A stretch of DNA of 64,000 bases, from the NCBI GenBank assembly GCA_019059635.1, contig JAGVRJ010000015.1:868001-932000 (forward strand). Reading direction: 5' to 3'. The DNA comes from Proales similis (taxonomy: Eukaryota > Rotifera > Eurotatoria > Ploima > Proalidae). The stretch's first letter is position 1. Each line of letters starts with the position of its first letter. The notes under the pieces were generated by a model. It ran no database searches. It saw only the letters and a list, made by a program, of their open reading frames with translations, and was not told where the DNA came from. Positions 46,086-57,469 of the stretch are shown piece after piece. Position numbers and translations under genes: made by a program.

Positions 46086-49000
46086 ATGGAGAACTCGCTC
46101 TGGGCCGATGAAGAGAATGAGGCGGCAAGTCATCTGCAGCTAGAGGACGAGCGCCATCAGCAAGTCAGTTAGCGCCAATTGGCCACTTCAATGCCGCTCT
46201 GATCAAACAATTCTCGCCTTTCAATCAAGCTGAGTGAGACGCTGCTCAAACTGGTCCAGGCCAAAGAGGACGGAAAACGGGATGAGACTCTCACCAACAT
46301 GTTCAAGGAGGCGGTCAGGGCCGACGACAATCTCAAGCTCAACTCCATGTTCAGCATCCTGCTCAAGCTTATGCTTGACCACTCGACGCAGATCAGCGCC
46401 AGCCTCCTCTCAAGTGTCACATGTCTCCTGTCCATGCAGGCAAGTCTGAGCGCACTTGCACGGCTTCATTGGCGATTGAGTTTGAGTGCAAATTTCAGAT
46501 CGACTCCATTCCAGTCGTCTTGCTGGTCGAGTCTCTTGGCATGTTCAAAACGAGCATCAAACAGCAAAAGGCATTGGACTCAAGGTTTGGCCCTTTGACT
46601 TCTCTGGACGGTTTCTCGCTCTTGTCTCGATTCTGTTCAGATGTGTGCAGCTGTTTGCCGACATTTTCGCCTTTGTTCGCACTCTTCCCTCGATATCGAC
46701 AGGCAAGGGCCGGCGCTCGGTTTCAAACGAGCCGAGCGGAAGCGAGCACGTTCATCGACTCGTTTACGAGCTGATCGAGTTGCAGCTCACGCCACAGACA
46801 GCCTTGAATCTGATCGAACTGGTCGCTCGTCTCGAGCCGGACGCCGATCGTGTTCGTCTGTTGCTCGAAAAGCTGTTCGATTTGGACGCAATCAAGTGGA
46901 ACGAAATGCAGCTCGTGCCCGATCTGATTCGTTCAGCGTTGACGCTCATGAACAAATCGAACAGGTCAATGATCCTCGAGCTCAGCATCGACTTTATGCT
47001 GCGACTGGCGAGCAAGGCCGACAATGCAGCTTCGAGCAGCAAGCTGTTGGACGCGCAAAAGCGCTCGCTCGACCACTTCGTCTACGCCGTTAAAGCGGAG
47101 CATCAGATCGGCAAAGAGCTGCTCAAGCAACTGCGCTGCAAACTCGGCGACCAGCTCTCGTTTCTCATTCAGCCGTTCACGTTCGCGCTCATGCTCTGCA
47201 TGGTCCAGGTGCTTGGGGGCCAGGACGCCAGTGGCCTTGAGCTCTTGAAATCGACCTTGAGCAAAGTGTACGAGAGCAAACTCCGCTGGAAGAAGCATTT
47301 GTGGGTGTTCAAGTGTCTGAGCGACGAAGAGAAAGCGTTGAGCAGCTTACTGCTTAGGCCGTCCAAATGCGGCCTCTTCTCAGGCGAGAGCGTTCTGCAT
47401 GGCCTGCTCGAGCTGGCGTTCGAGCTTCTCGACTCGACCGGCGTTCGCATGAATCGCAGCTTCAGTGCGCAGAGCTGCAAGGAGCACTTGTGCTTCTACG
47501 CGTCCGTCTTGCTCAGAGACTTGTTCAGACACTTTAATGGCACACGCGGGCGCATTCTGTCGCGTCTGACCGATCGAATATTCGGCTCGAGCATGAGCAA
47601 GGCGCTTGTGTTCATCGACCAGCTTCGCATTCTCATTCAGAGCGAGCAGGCCGCCGCGTTCAAAACGTTCTTCCGCCTGTTCAAGGGCAGACTGGAGCAC
47701 ACACTTCAACTCAATCCGCTCGTTGTGCTCGAGTTTCTCGTTTCGATCAAGCCGCTGCTCAAACACGACTCGGTCTACAGAGACGAGCTGATTTCGATGC
47801 TGAAAAAGTGCATTTACCAGCGCGAGGTCGACGTGCGCCGAGTGGGCCTCAACGGCCTCGTTTGCCTTCTCACTTCGACTAAACTGAGCACGTTCTTGCC
47901 GCCGAGTCAAGCGTCGCAGTCAATGTCACTGTCGCAGATCCAGTCGCAGGTAGGCCTCTCTCTCTTTTGCTTTTCGGTGGTCTGCGACTTGATCGCTGCT
48001 GAAGAGTCAGTCGCAGTTCAGTCGATCGGGCGGCAGTGGCCTCTCTCAGGAGAAGTGCGCCGAGAAGAGCTGTCTGGAAATATTTCTGAGCCTGAGACGA
48101 TGCTTGAGCCAGCAGGCGGAGATTCGCTCTCGCCTCTACCAGTCCTGTCTGTCGCTAGTTAGTCAGAACACGACGCTCATCGGGCCCACTCTGAACCTGC
48201 TTCTCACCAACGTAAGTTTAGTCGGCTCGTTGGACTGGAAATTGATTCTGATCGAATTGAATTCAAGCTCGAGACCTATCTGGTTCGAACTGAGCAAGAG
48301 ACCATGTTCGACATGGCCAAGTGCATGCGGCTGAGCGAGAGAGGCGAGCTGCTGCTCACCGAGCCGATCGACGTGCTCCTGCACGCGTTGCATTTGTGCA
48401 ATCACAAATACGAGAAGCTGAATTTGGAGTCGCGCTATCAGCTCGACGACGACATAAAGCGCCATTCCAAAATCATCCGGCTCTACTTTGAGCGGCTGAA
48501 AGAAAACCTCGTCCAGCAGTCGCCCAATGCGGAGTACCTGATCGAAACGTACCAGAGTCAAGTGGGCTCGGCGTTGATCAGGAAGAGCGAGACGTCGATT
48601 ATCGAGGGCTCGTCCATGTCCGATCCGGCCATGTTTGAGCCGCTCTATCAATGTCTGCTCGGCCTGTTTCAGGTCCTGTTCGAGCACTTTTTCACCGTCG
48701 GCTCTTTCAGGTGAGTAGCCACACTGCTGTTTAGTCGGCCGCTCGTCTCAACTTGTCTGGTCGACAGGGCCTCCAGAGAAATGCTCCGTAAGTTCATTCA
48801 GCTGCACGAGGCGGTTCAAAAACTGCTGACGGCCGTCTCGGACGAGAGGAAGCCGACTGGAGTGAAGAAGAAGTCGAAGAAATCAAAAGAAAATCAAGAT
48901 CCAGTTGACGTTGAGTTGGAAGACGAGACAGCACCTCAAGAGGCGAACGACGAGACTATCGAGGTCAAGAGAGGCAATCTGCACGGCAGCAATCGACTCG

Positions 49001-51043
49001 ACTTGACATCTGCTTCGAACATTGATTCGCCCATGCTCGAGTCGACGACCACCACAGGCGGCAAGCGAGCCGCAAACTCAAAAGGCAAAAAGCCAGCCAA
49101 ATTGAACTTCACTCATCGCATCTCCTACTCGTGCAGTCTCCGCCTTTTCCAGCTCTACTTTACCGAGTGAGTGCATTTTACGGACACAGGCGTGCGTCTG
49201 AATTGTGAAATGTGACCATTCAAGTGAGAATCAAAGTGTGGACGGAGTCAAGTGCCAGGACGAGAGTCCGAGCGAGTTCAGGAACCAGCTTCGACTCGAC
49301 GAACGAAACAGGTCTTTTCTGCTCGAGCTGGCCGGCCAGCAGCTGGAGCTCATAATTGCCGAAGAACAGCGGACCAAGACGAACGCGCGCACAAACAACT
49401 TGATCTACGACGCGGAGGGAGTGGGCGAAACTGAGCTGTGCTCTCATCTGAGCAAACTGTGGAGAATCGTGTGGCGTCAAATGAACAGCGACGAGTGCGT
49501 GGCGGCCGGCGACGGCCAAGGAGCCGAGTGCACAAGCAGCCACTACTGCGCCGAGTGTCTCAAGCTCAAGAGCGCCTATCTCCATCTGGTTCGGCAAATA
49601 TGGCGAGCAATGGAGCTGAGATTCCACAGTAAACTTGGCGAGCTCTTCTCGCAGTCGCTAGAGTCGGCCGGCAGCGACGAGGCGACAGTCGACTCAAATC
49701 GGTCGACGGTTGCCGTCAGTCTGCTCGACTCGTGCCGCAGTCACATTGACAAATGCGTCCAGGCGCCTTCCTCTTACAGTCAAACGGCGTTCAAACTCGC
49801 CTCGGGCTTGCTCGAGATCATGCTCGACATGTGCTCGTCCGTATCGCTTCAGATGGCCGACTTTGCCCTCCTCTTCAAGTGGACGCAGAACTCGTTGTCC
49901 CAAGAGTACGTCGGTACGCTCTTGTCTCTCTTTGTTTTCTTCTCGTCTCATTGCTGGCGCGCGCTCTCTAGCCGACGCGGTGTTTGTCAAGACACTTCTA
50001 AAGTTCTTCATATTCATCACGTGGAACAAAAACAGCTCGGCCGCTCTGATGAAATACATTTGCAACGATCTCCTGGTCATCTACGGCTTCCAGCGGGTAG
50101 CTATCTCATCTCGAATGGCGAACGATTGCCGTCTGAACGCAAACAAAAGGCGAATCCTTCAGAGTCGATGGCTGCGTGCGAAAAGGCGTTCGGCACGTTG
50201 ACGCACGAGAACGCGCCGCAGTTGGTGCCAATCGTTTGCGAAGAGCTCGACCAGATTCTCGACCTGTTCGAGTGGTTCATCTCGTTCAAGCGAGACGAGG
50301 CGTCCATGAATCACTTGTACAAGCAGCTGACGTTTGTGCTCGAGGCGTTGAGGTGCCTGCTCGTGATCGAAGTGGCCTCCTGCAAGGACTCGCTCATCAA
50401 AACGCTCACTCGCTTCTACTCGTTCATGATCGTGTTGTGCAAGTCAGTCTGCGGCCGCACGCTTGCAGACAATGAACAACGCCTTCTCAAGGCGGCCGTT
50501 GACTTTACAGCCAAGCGAATGCAGACCGCTCTGAACCAGTTCATCAAGCAAATACAAAACGCCAAGTCGACCTCCGCGCTCAAAGAAAAGAAGGCAGAGA
50601 AGAAGGCGGAGAAAAAGGCGCCAAAGGACTCGGAGGCGATGAGCTCGGCCAAGGTGATCACCTCCTTTTCCTGGCCTGCCTCAACACCACCTTCTTTAAT
50701 CGAACCGTCTAGATTGCCAAGTGCAGCAAAATGGTGCCCAACCTCGTTTTTATGGTCGTTCAGTACGAACAGCAGTTGAAGCTGCTCAACAAACATTTCA
50801 ACAACAAGGTGACTCTGAACTATGAATCTGAATAATTGAGCTTTGGCATGACGAATTGACTATATGCTGATTTAGATCGACTTTACAGAGAACTTTCAGG
50901 TCTGCTTGAGAGACTTTAACATTTCGCTGGGACAAGCGCATCCTGCAACTCAGATGCCGACCCAGGCGGATGAAGAGGACGACGGGGATGGCACAAATCG
51001 CGACTCGAATGGTGAAGAGGACGATGACCCCGAAGACGAATAG
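46086..51043 (+). CDS. FANCI: FANCI, Fanconi anaemia DNA cross-link repair protein
   Basis: A multi-exon gene for a helical solenoid protein. FANCI pairs with FANCD2 on DNA in interstrand cross-link repair. Exon 1 is 46086-46163 and the stop is at 51041-51043. Matches to the family include IGKELLKQLR with IQPFTFALML, GLLELAFELLDS, and LISMLKKCIYQREVDVRR. In the last of these the second Lys (codon 47806-47808) aligns with the monoubiquitinated Lys523 of human FANCI. Next comes the SQ cluster PSQASQSMSLSQ, which keeps the spacing of the human ATR sites Ser556/559/565. After the intron at about 47949 comes SCLEIFLSLRRCLSQQAEIR. Near the C-terminus VPNLVFMVVQYEQQLKLL precedes an acidic tail. The second intron has a GC donor. 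Both regulatory sites are kept, so the protein is probably functional. Confidence 0.94.
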
Positions 51044-51074
51044 TTGCCTTGAATTTTGCGTGACTCATTTTGTT

Positions 51075-51080
51075 AATAAA
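51075..51080 (+). terminator. Polyadenylation signal of FANCI
   Basis: AATAAA 32 bases after the FANCI stop. The convergent FGFR-like gene ends at 51309, so the two 3' ends share a 265-base spacer. Confidence 0.7.
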
Positions 51081-51308
51081 AAACAGTATTCTCATTTTAC
51101 TCTCAGTGTATTTATAAAGTTAAGTTAAATAATCCGAAATAAAGGAAGAGAAAATAGACAAAGGCAGACATTCAATCAAAGAAATAGAACAAGCGAATAA
51201 GAGAAGGTTCTAAAAGACAGAAGGTTACGAGCCGGTCTAAGCTGCCGGATCAGTCAAGCTGAATTGTGATCGTTGTGATCGAAGATTTAGGGAGTGCAGA
51301 TACTGGAC

Positions 51309-54093
51309 TTATAGGTTGTAAGCCGCAGAAGCAACATTCAGTAGATTGGAGAGTGATCTCAGAGGAGGAGGCGAAGGGGGCATCTGGAGCATGGAGGCGG
51401 CCATTTGTGAAGCCGCCTTTTTGGCCGCTTCTGACGAAGCGCACGAGTAGTTTGAGTAGGCGGACGAGATCTGACTGCCCTCGACGTAGACCAGACTGGC
51501 CGCTTCGGCGCCGCTAAAGTACTGCGAGTCTCCGTCGCAGTCTGACTGGCGGAAATGGGAGCCGGCACAACTGCCCGTTTTACCCGCCGTTGAGCTGCAG
51601 CCGGTCGGCGAGATGAAGCTCATCGGCGACTTTAGACTGATCCGAGCCGAGTGAGGCGCCAATGAGAGCGCACCCCAGTCGCTGCCTGCCGCCGCGCCGA
51701 AAGTGCTGTGACTGAACACGCTCTCCAGCTGAGTCATCTTGTCCATCTTGCTCAGCTCGAGACTGTCCAGCAAAAGGCTCAGTTTGTTGTTTACAAGGTT
51801 GAACGTGGGTCGCTTGTCTGCGTTGAATGCCCAGCAGTCCTTCATTAGTTGATATCTAAACATTCAAGGGTCGAATAAAGAACACCGAGTGCTAGGCGAC
51901 CACTTGCTACTTACAGGTCCTCGTCCGCATAGGCAGGTCGACTCATTCGGCCGCCTTCTTTCAAGTAGTCGAACAGCTTCTCGACTGGAACTGAGGGATA
52001 CGGGTTGGCGCCGAATGTGAACACCTCCCACATGAGGATGCCGAACGACCAGACGTCCGATGACTGAAAGTACTTGCGATCGGCCAACGACTCGGGCGCC
52101 ATCCATTTGACTGGCAGCGGCGCGTCCGTTGTGCGGCGGTAGTAATCCTGTTCCAAGTCGCGCGCGAAGCCAAAGTCGGCAATTTTTGCCACCTTGTTCT
52201 CGTCGAGCAGAATATTCCTTGCGGCCAGGTCTCGATGGCACACATTCTTCGAATGCAAGTACTTCATGCCGCAGGCTATCTGTTCACAGAATCTGGTCAA
52301 CTCGATCGTTTGGTCGATTGAGCTGAAGCTGCTGCCGTTCTGGTGATGGCCGATCTTCATGCTTCCGCGTTCAAACTGCCTGTGCCTGTTGACGCTCGAG
52401 TAGAGCCGACTCAGATGACCCAGTGGCTCGTCCTCCTCTTCCATAAGATAATTGGCCGGCCGATGTGTTCGTAAATAGTTTTTCAGGTTGCCCAGCGCTG
52501 CCAGCTCTACAATCACATACAAGGGCCCGTCTGGACCCGTGCAGCAGCCCAGCAGATTGATGATGTTGGCGTGCTGGCCGACTTCTTTCATCACTTGCAA
52601 CTCTTTGTTGAGCGCGACCATGTCCTGCTTCGTTGGTTCCTCTGTTTGTTCAATGTCAATCAGAGTCCTGGTACTCATTTATCTCGTCAATTTACCTTTG
52701 AGGGTCTTGACCGCCACTTGGCTTCGATATTTGCCTGGCAGTATTCCAAACGCCTCGGCCGAGTACACTTTGCCGAACGCTCCTTCGTCGAGTAAATGTC
52801 CAACCTTGAGCCTTTTGGAGTCGATTTGATTAGTTTTACGGCAATTTATAATCGCTTGCGAATGACTTACTTGGTTCGTGAAAACTCCCACTTGTCGAGC
52901 TGGTTCGTTGAGCGAGCCAAGGACTCCTTCTCCGAGTCGAGAGGAGTCTGAGAGCCGCTGGACGAGCGGTCCGAAATGGGCACATAGGTGAAATTCTTCG
53001 AGAATCGATTAATAGGCGCGCAGGAGGGAAACAGATTCGCACTTACTTGACGCATGTTGTGCATTGTCTTTTCAATTAAGGACTCCATGTTGGCCGGCGA
53101 CTCTTGTGATTTGCCCGGCACAGACTGATAACGAGTGTGACAACAGCAACACATGAACGCAGTAAACGCGATCAATAGACCAATGGCCGCCGCCAGTAGA
53201 ACGGCGCTTTGGTTGTTGGCCAATATCGAATCGAATTTGGCAATTATTCGCTCAATGGCTGTTTGATCCCGTTCGGCGACTGGGGCCGGATCCACGCTCA
53301 GATATCCATAAGTCACTCTGAACGAGCGGGGCGAATTGGCAACGATACACATGTAATAGCCTTCGTCGTCCTCGGAGGCATCCAGCACTTGCAAGTAGAC
53401 AGTTTCCAAATCTGATTGAGAGTCTCGATTGGGGTCCGACTCGTGCGCTCGCCGGCCCAGAACAACCCGATCGGTGTTGCTCACAAAGTCGCTGAACGCC
53501 CTCTGTGGTCGATGGTGATGAGATTACTTGCGTTTATTGACTGTTTAAACTGTCTTAAACTTACATCGTCTTGAAGAGACGAGGCATAGTCGGTGAGCAG
53601 CCGTTCGGTCTGACCCATCGAATAGGCGTGCAGGATGCGCGAGTCCAATTTGAAAAACATGAACACGGGCATTGCGTCTATCTGCGTCTCGCAAGTGAAC
53701 GTGGCATTTTCTCCGACGCTCACGGTCTGATTTGAAAACTGTCGGGTGAGTATAGGCTTGACGAGTACTCCTGCGATGAGCGCCGGTTAAATAAGAGCCG
53801 AACGAGAGAGAGAGAGGGCTCATCACTTACCAGTCTGAGGCAAACCCTGCAGTCGATGAGTGTGACGCACAAACAGATTGTAGGCAAAGCACTCGATCAG
53901 GTCGGTGGCAAATTCATTGCAGTCTTCGAGTGAGGCCGAATAAGTTTGAATAGAGGGCCTAGCGATTAGAGAGGTACTCACCGAGAGGGGTCTGCGCAAG
54001 CAGGAGACTGTGAAGTGGCTGTGAAGTAGGAAACTGGCGACTGGGCACAATGACCAGAGAGAGTAAAATGGCAGTTGAGTAGATGATTATCAT
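51309..54093 (-). CDS. FGFR: FGFR-like receptor tyrosine kinase with one Ig domain
   Basis: Eight exons were traced with consistent phases: 53982-54093, 53831-53923, 53565-53770, 53047-53502, 52871-52995, 52696-52811, 51915-52641 and 51309-51855, giving 793 residues. It starts with a signal peptide (MIIIYSTAILLSLVIV). A short Cys pair (DCNEFATDLIEC) follows, then one Ig domain (VGENATFTC to DDEGYYMC), a transmembrane helix (AVLLAAAIGLLIAFTAFMCC) and an intracellular kinase. Kinase motifs are intact: GAFGKV loop, AVKTLK lysine, NIINLLGCC, HRDLAARN, DFGFARD, activation-loop DYYRRTT, PVKWMAPE and SDVWSFG. NIINLLG and the paired Tyr are FGFR hallmarks. The kinase insert is long and Ser/His-rich. 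Known FGFRs usually have three Ig domains; here the first two appear absent. An in-frame stop after AVKTLK is removed by a 54-base intron (52642-52695). Confidence 0.88.
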
Positions 54094-57000
54094 CACTGCT
54101 CGTGTTGGACGCGCACACTCTGTCTAAACATAAAAGCGATTCAAGTCTAAATAAATACGTTTGGTGGGAATAGAGAGAGAGAGAGAGAGAGAAAGCGTTG
54201 GTGAATGTGCGAATTGGATGTTGAGCAGGGCTCGCAATTGAACGATGATTGAGGCGAATGTAGAGCGGATATGCGCGGTCAATTAGACGCAAGGCAGGAA
54301 GAGGCTCTCATGGTGAGAGAATGTGCGAATCGGTCGCGCGTGCAAATCGCAGTGCCAAGTGATCCTTATCCGAACGTAAACATCTGATTGATTTATCACA
54401 CGCGCGAATGACGTTAAGCTCATCAGGCGGATCGAACGTGTTGGCCACTTAAATAAGCCATCTAGTGGGCTTCTTTCCCTCTCTCTAGCTCGTTGGCGTT
54501 CTGCGTTTCATTCTCTCTCTCACTTAATTCACTAATTTCCGACAAATGCCGATGAAAAAAGAGAAGCGCGCGCGAACCAACGCACGTTTTAAACAAGCGA
54601 ACATGCGAAGCCAATCTAAGGCTGTGTTTACGAACACGCTCTAAGGCGATCTGCCGCCGCCAAATGGGCGCCCGGTAGGCAAGCGGCTAAAAGTGCCTCT
54701 AATCGGCAAGCTGATAAGCGCCCGTCGCTTCCCTTACTTTCTGCTGGCTTGCAAAGCTTCTTTTCCCTAAAATAGAATTACTTCTCTACAACCAATTTAA
54801 TTGAGGCCAAATCGTCGAGTGTTTGTTTACGGCCGAGCGAACCGACCACCCAACAGAGCCATAGTCTTAACAAGACTGGACTGTGCGTGCTTGGCCAGTC
54901 TGTGTGTGTGTGTGAGGGCAGCGCTCGAATTTCGATTACCAAATTGTTTTCTTCTCTCTCTCTCAGGCGCTTTGTTGCGCTTTTTAGAGAGAGCTATGGC
55001 GTAAACAAGACACAAGAAGTAGCAGGCCAGAGAATCGACAAAGTGCTCCTCCATTAATTAATCGTGATTAATTCGGTCTTGCCCATTCTGATCAGAAAAG
55101 CGAACAAGTGAACACCCGGGTTCGTGCGGAAATGCGGCTCGACTGATGGTGAATGGCCAGTCGATTGAACGAGGCCCAGAGCAAGTGTGTGTTTTGTGCC
55201 GACGGACTTGTTCATCATCAATCATGCAACGGGCGCTTATCTCGATAAATCTTGATTTAGTTCGCAAATATCAGTGAATTCAATGCCTTCAGACTTGAAT
55301 GAAACCGAAGAGCAGCAGAAGAGAAGAACAGCGCCTGAACGAAAGATAGAAATGAAAAAAAAAATAAGACAGTCCACAATAAGCCTCTTAAGACGGGCAA
55401 ATTTAAACGCTCGAATGAACACTGACACGTGAATGTTTGTTTGGCGGTGGCCATTCATTTATCTGACATGATCGGACGCAGATATTGTTGATTCGCATGG
55501 ACGCACCTGCACGGCTCACTCGTGAAGTTAAGTAGAAGGAAGGAATGCTGCCAGAGAGGGCTGCTCTTACATTTGCATGCGAATCTTCACAAATTCCCAG
55601 TCGACGGCCGTCGGCTACCGACTGCGGCCAACTGCCGATGCTAACAAATATTTGTCTGGCCGCTCGAGTGATGGCACGGCTGGACTAGCAAATGATAAAT
55701 GTTTGTTTATCGAGTTTGAGTTAATCGATCTGACGTACGCGATACGACCCAATTGACTATGAGCTGCTAATTCAATTTGATAGAAAGCTAAGCTTGATGA
55801 GAAGTGGCAGCACGGGCCACCTACCTGCTGGTCGTTCAGCCAAGGGACGGCCGGACGGCAAGCGGGCAAATATTTACGGTCGTTGGCTCACTTCTCAACT
55901 TGCGCCTCATTCAAAATATTTACGTTCGCTCACATGCACACAGCGACTCACTTTCTCTCTCACACATCCACTCTGCTCGGCCGCTATCCTCCTGGCGAGC
56001 TCATAGACATGACTCGACTGACGCGCTCTAAATTGACGCCTGATATTTGGCCCGGGCGCGTTAAATGTGCAGGCGCGTACATTGTGAAATGAGAGGTGTT
56101 GATTTCGCCGGTCTATTCAAATTTGCTGACGAGACGCAAATTGACTCGAGTGCCCTAATTGCTGGCCTCCACAGGGAGCCGCAATATTTTCGCTCACTGC
56201 CAGACGGCTAATGTGCTGATTTGCAATCCGCCTGCCACCGACTCAAATAAAAACTAGCCAGGCAAATTCCCAGTGCCGCCCACATAAATCAAACAGAACG
56301 CCTGTCTCGATGCCATTATCTTCAACTTAAACTCTGACCACCATAAATTTTGGTTCGCATCTGCCCTCGTTCCGTCAGTGGCTGTTTTGCGTTGAATGAC
56401 GACCCGCGAGCGGCCTCCACCTAATCGCGATAAGACAATGATCTTGAAATGGCGGTCAGCGCTTGCTTCTCTCCGCTCGGCGATAAGCAAAGTGCCACAC
56501 CGCCGCCAGACGCTCCCATTTCATCAAGCTGTTGCCCACTCATATCGCGCCTCATTGCTGCGCTGGTCGAGCTCTCTCTCTCTCTTTGAGCAGACCGCTC
56601 AGCTGAACGATCAAACATCGAATGTTTGTGTAAAATTGGATCATTTGCTGAGCGATCGAAATTCCATTCGGCCGCTCTAGACTTATTGAGGCTCGGTTCA
56701 ATTAGAATCAGACGCGTCTAACCACCAGCGCCACTACCAACAATACGAAAGGGCTAATGAGCAGGCCGCCTGTCTGCTCTAATCGGGCGTAACCACAATC
56801 CGTAGCCAAAAGGTTGGTATCCACGTTCGTCCGGCGAGATCGAGCAGGGCACCGCTTTGATTAAGAGCCGTACCAAACGGCAGTCTATTTCAAGCTCAGC
56901 CAATCGACTCTGTTCGGTCGGCGGCCCTTGCATGATCCACCTTTCATCACTGCTGGCCTCCATTTCGACCAGCATGCCGTGATTTATCGCCTAATAAACT

Positions 57001-57469
57001 CTTCTTCGAGCTTTTTAATTAACTCGGCCAGCGCCGTAGTCAAGCATCTCAGGCCAAATATCGAGTCTCAAAGCCGGACGAGAGCCAACTTTGGTCCATA
57101 AATTCCAAATAACTGCTGCTTCTGTTCGATGCTTGTCAAAAGCGGCTCGGCTAATTTCACAATTGCTGCGAAGCACAACAGAGACAGTCGATTTGACCGA
57201 GCTGGCTGGTGATTGTTTATTAGAGCAACGGAAAATAAGAGCGGCCGCCAGTTTGACGCTAAATCTTTGCACCAACCCTACTCAACCCTGCTCTTGGCCA
57301 CTTGAGCCGACGCTGCAATGAGAAATTCACCTTTTAGCAATGAATTTTTGTTTGTTTAAATTCGTCGTATGTTTACAAAAGACATTTTAAATAACAAGAG
57401 CAGAAATTGAAGAAGCAACTCGGGAAACTAAACGATCTAGCAGCAAACGGCCTGTATCTGTTGGAGTAG
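54094..57469. other. Intergenic, FGFR-like upstream and MORC2 downstream
   Basis: About 3.4 kb, the longest gene-free stretch. It has GA/CT runs (54173-54192, 54952-54965, 56573-56586) and a (TG)n run near 54901-54914. No supported exon, RNA gene or mobile element was seen. Upstream 5' exons of the FGFR-like gene could lie here if the start at 54093 is wrong. Confidence 0.5.

Noticed and set aside
52679-52681. Premature stop making the kinase a pseudogene
   Set aside because: The stop lies inside a well-formed 54-base intron; all other exons keep frame and kinase motifs.
54094-54292. N-terminal extension of the FGFR-like gene in the frame containing DRVCASNTSS
   Set aside because: That frame runs through a CT microsatellite and has no signal peptide. 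The ATG at 54093 gives a good signal peptide and joins in phase to the next exon through a 58-base intron.
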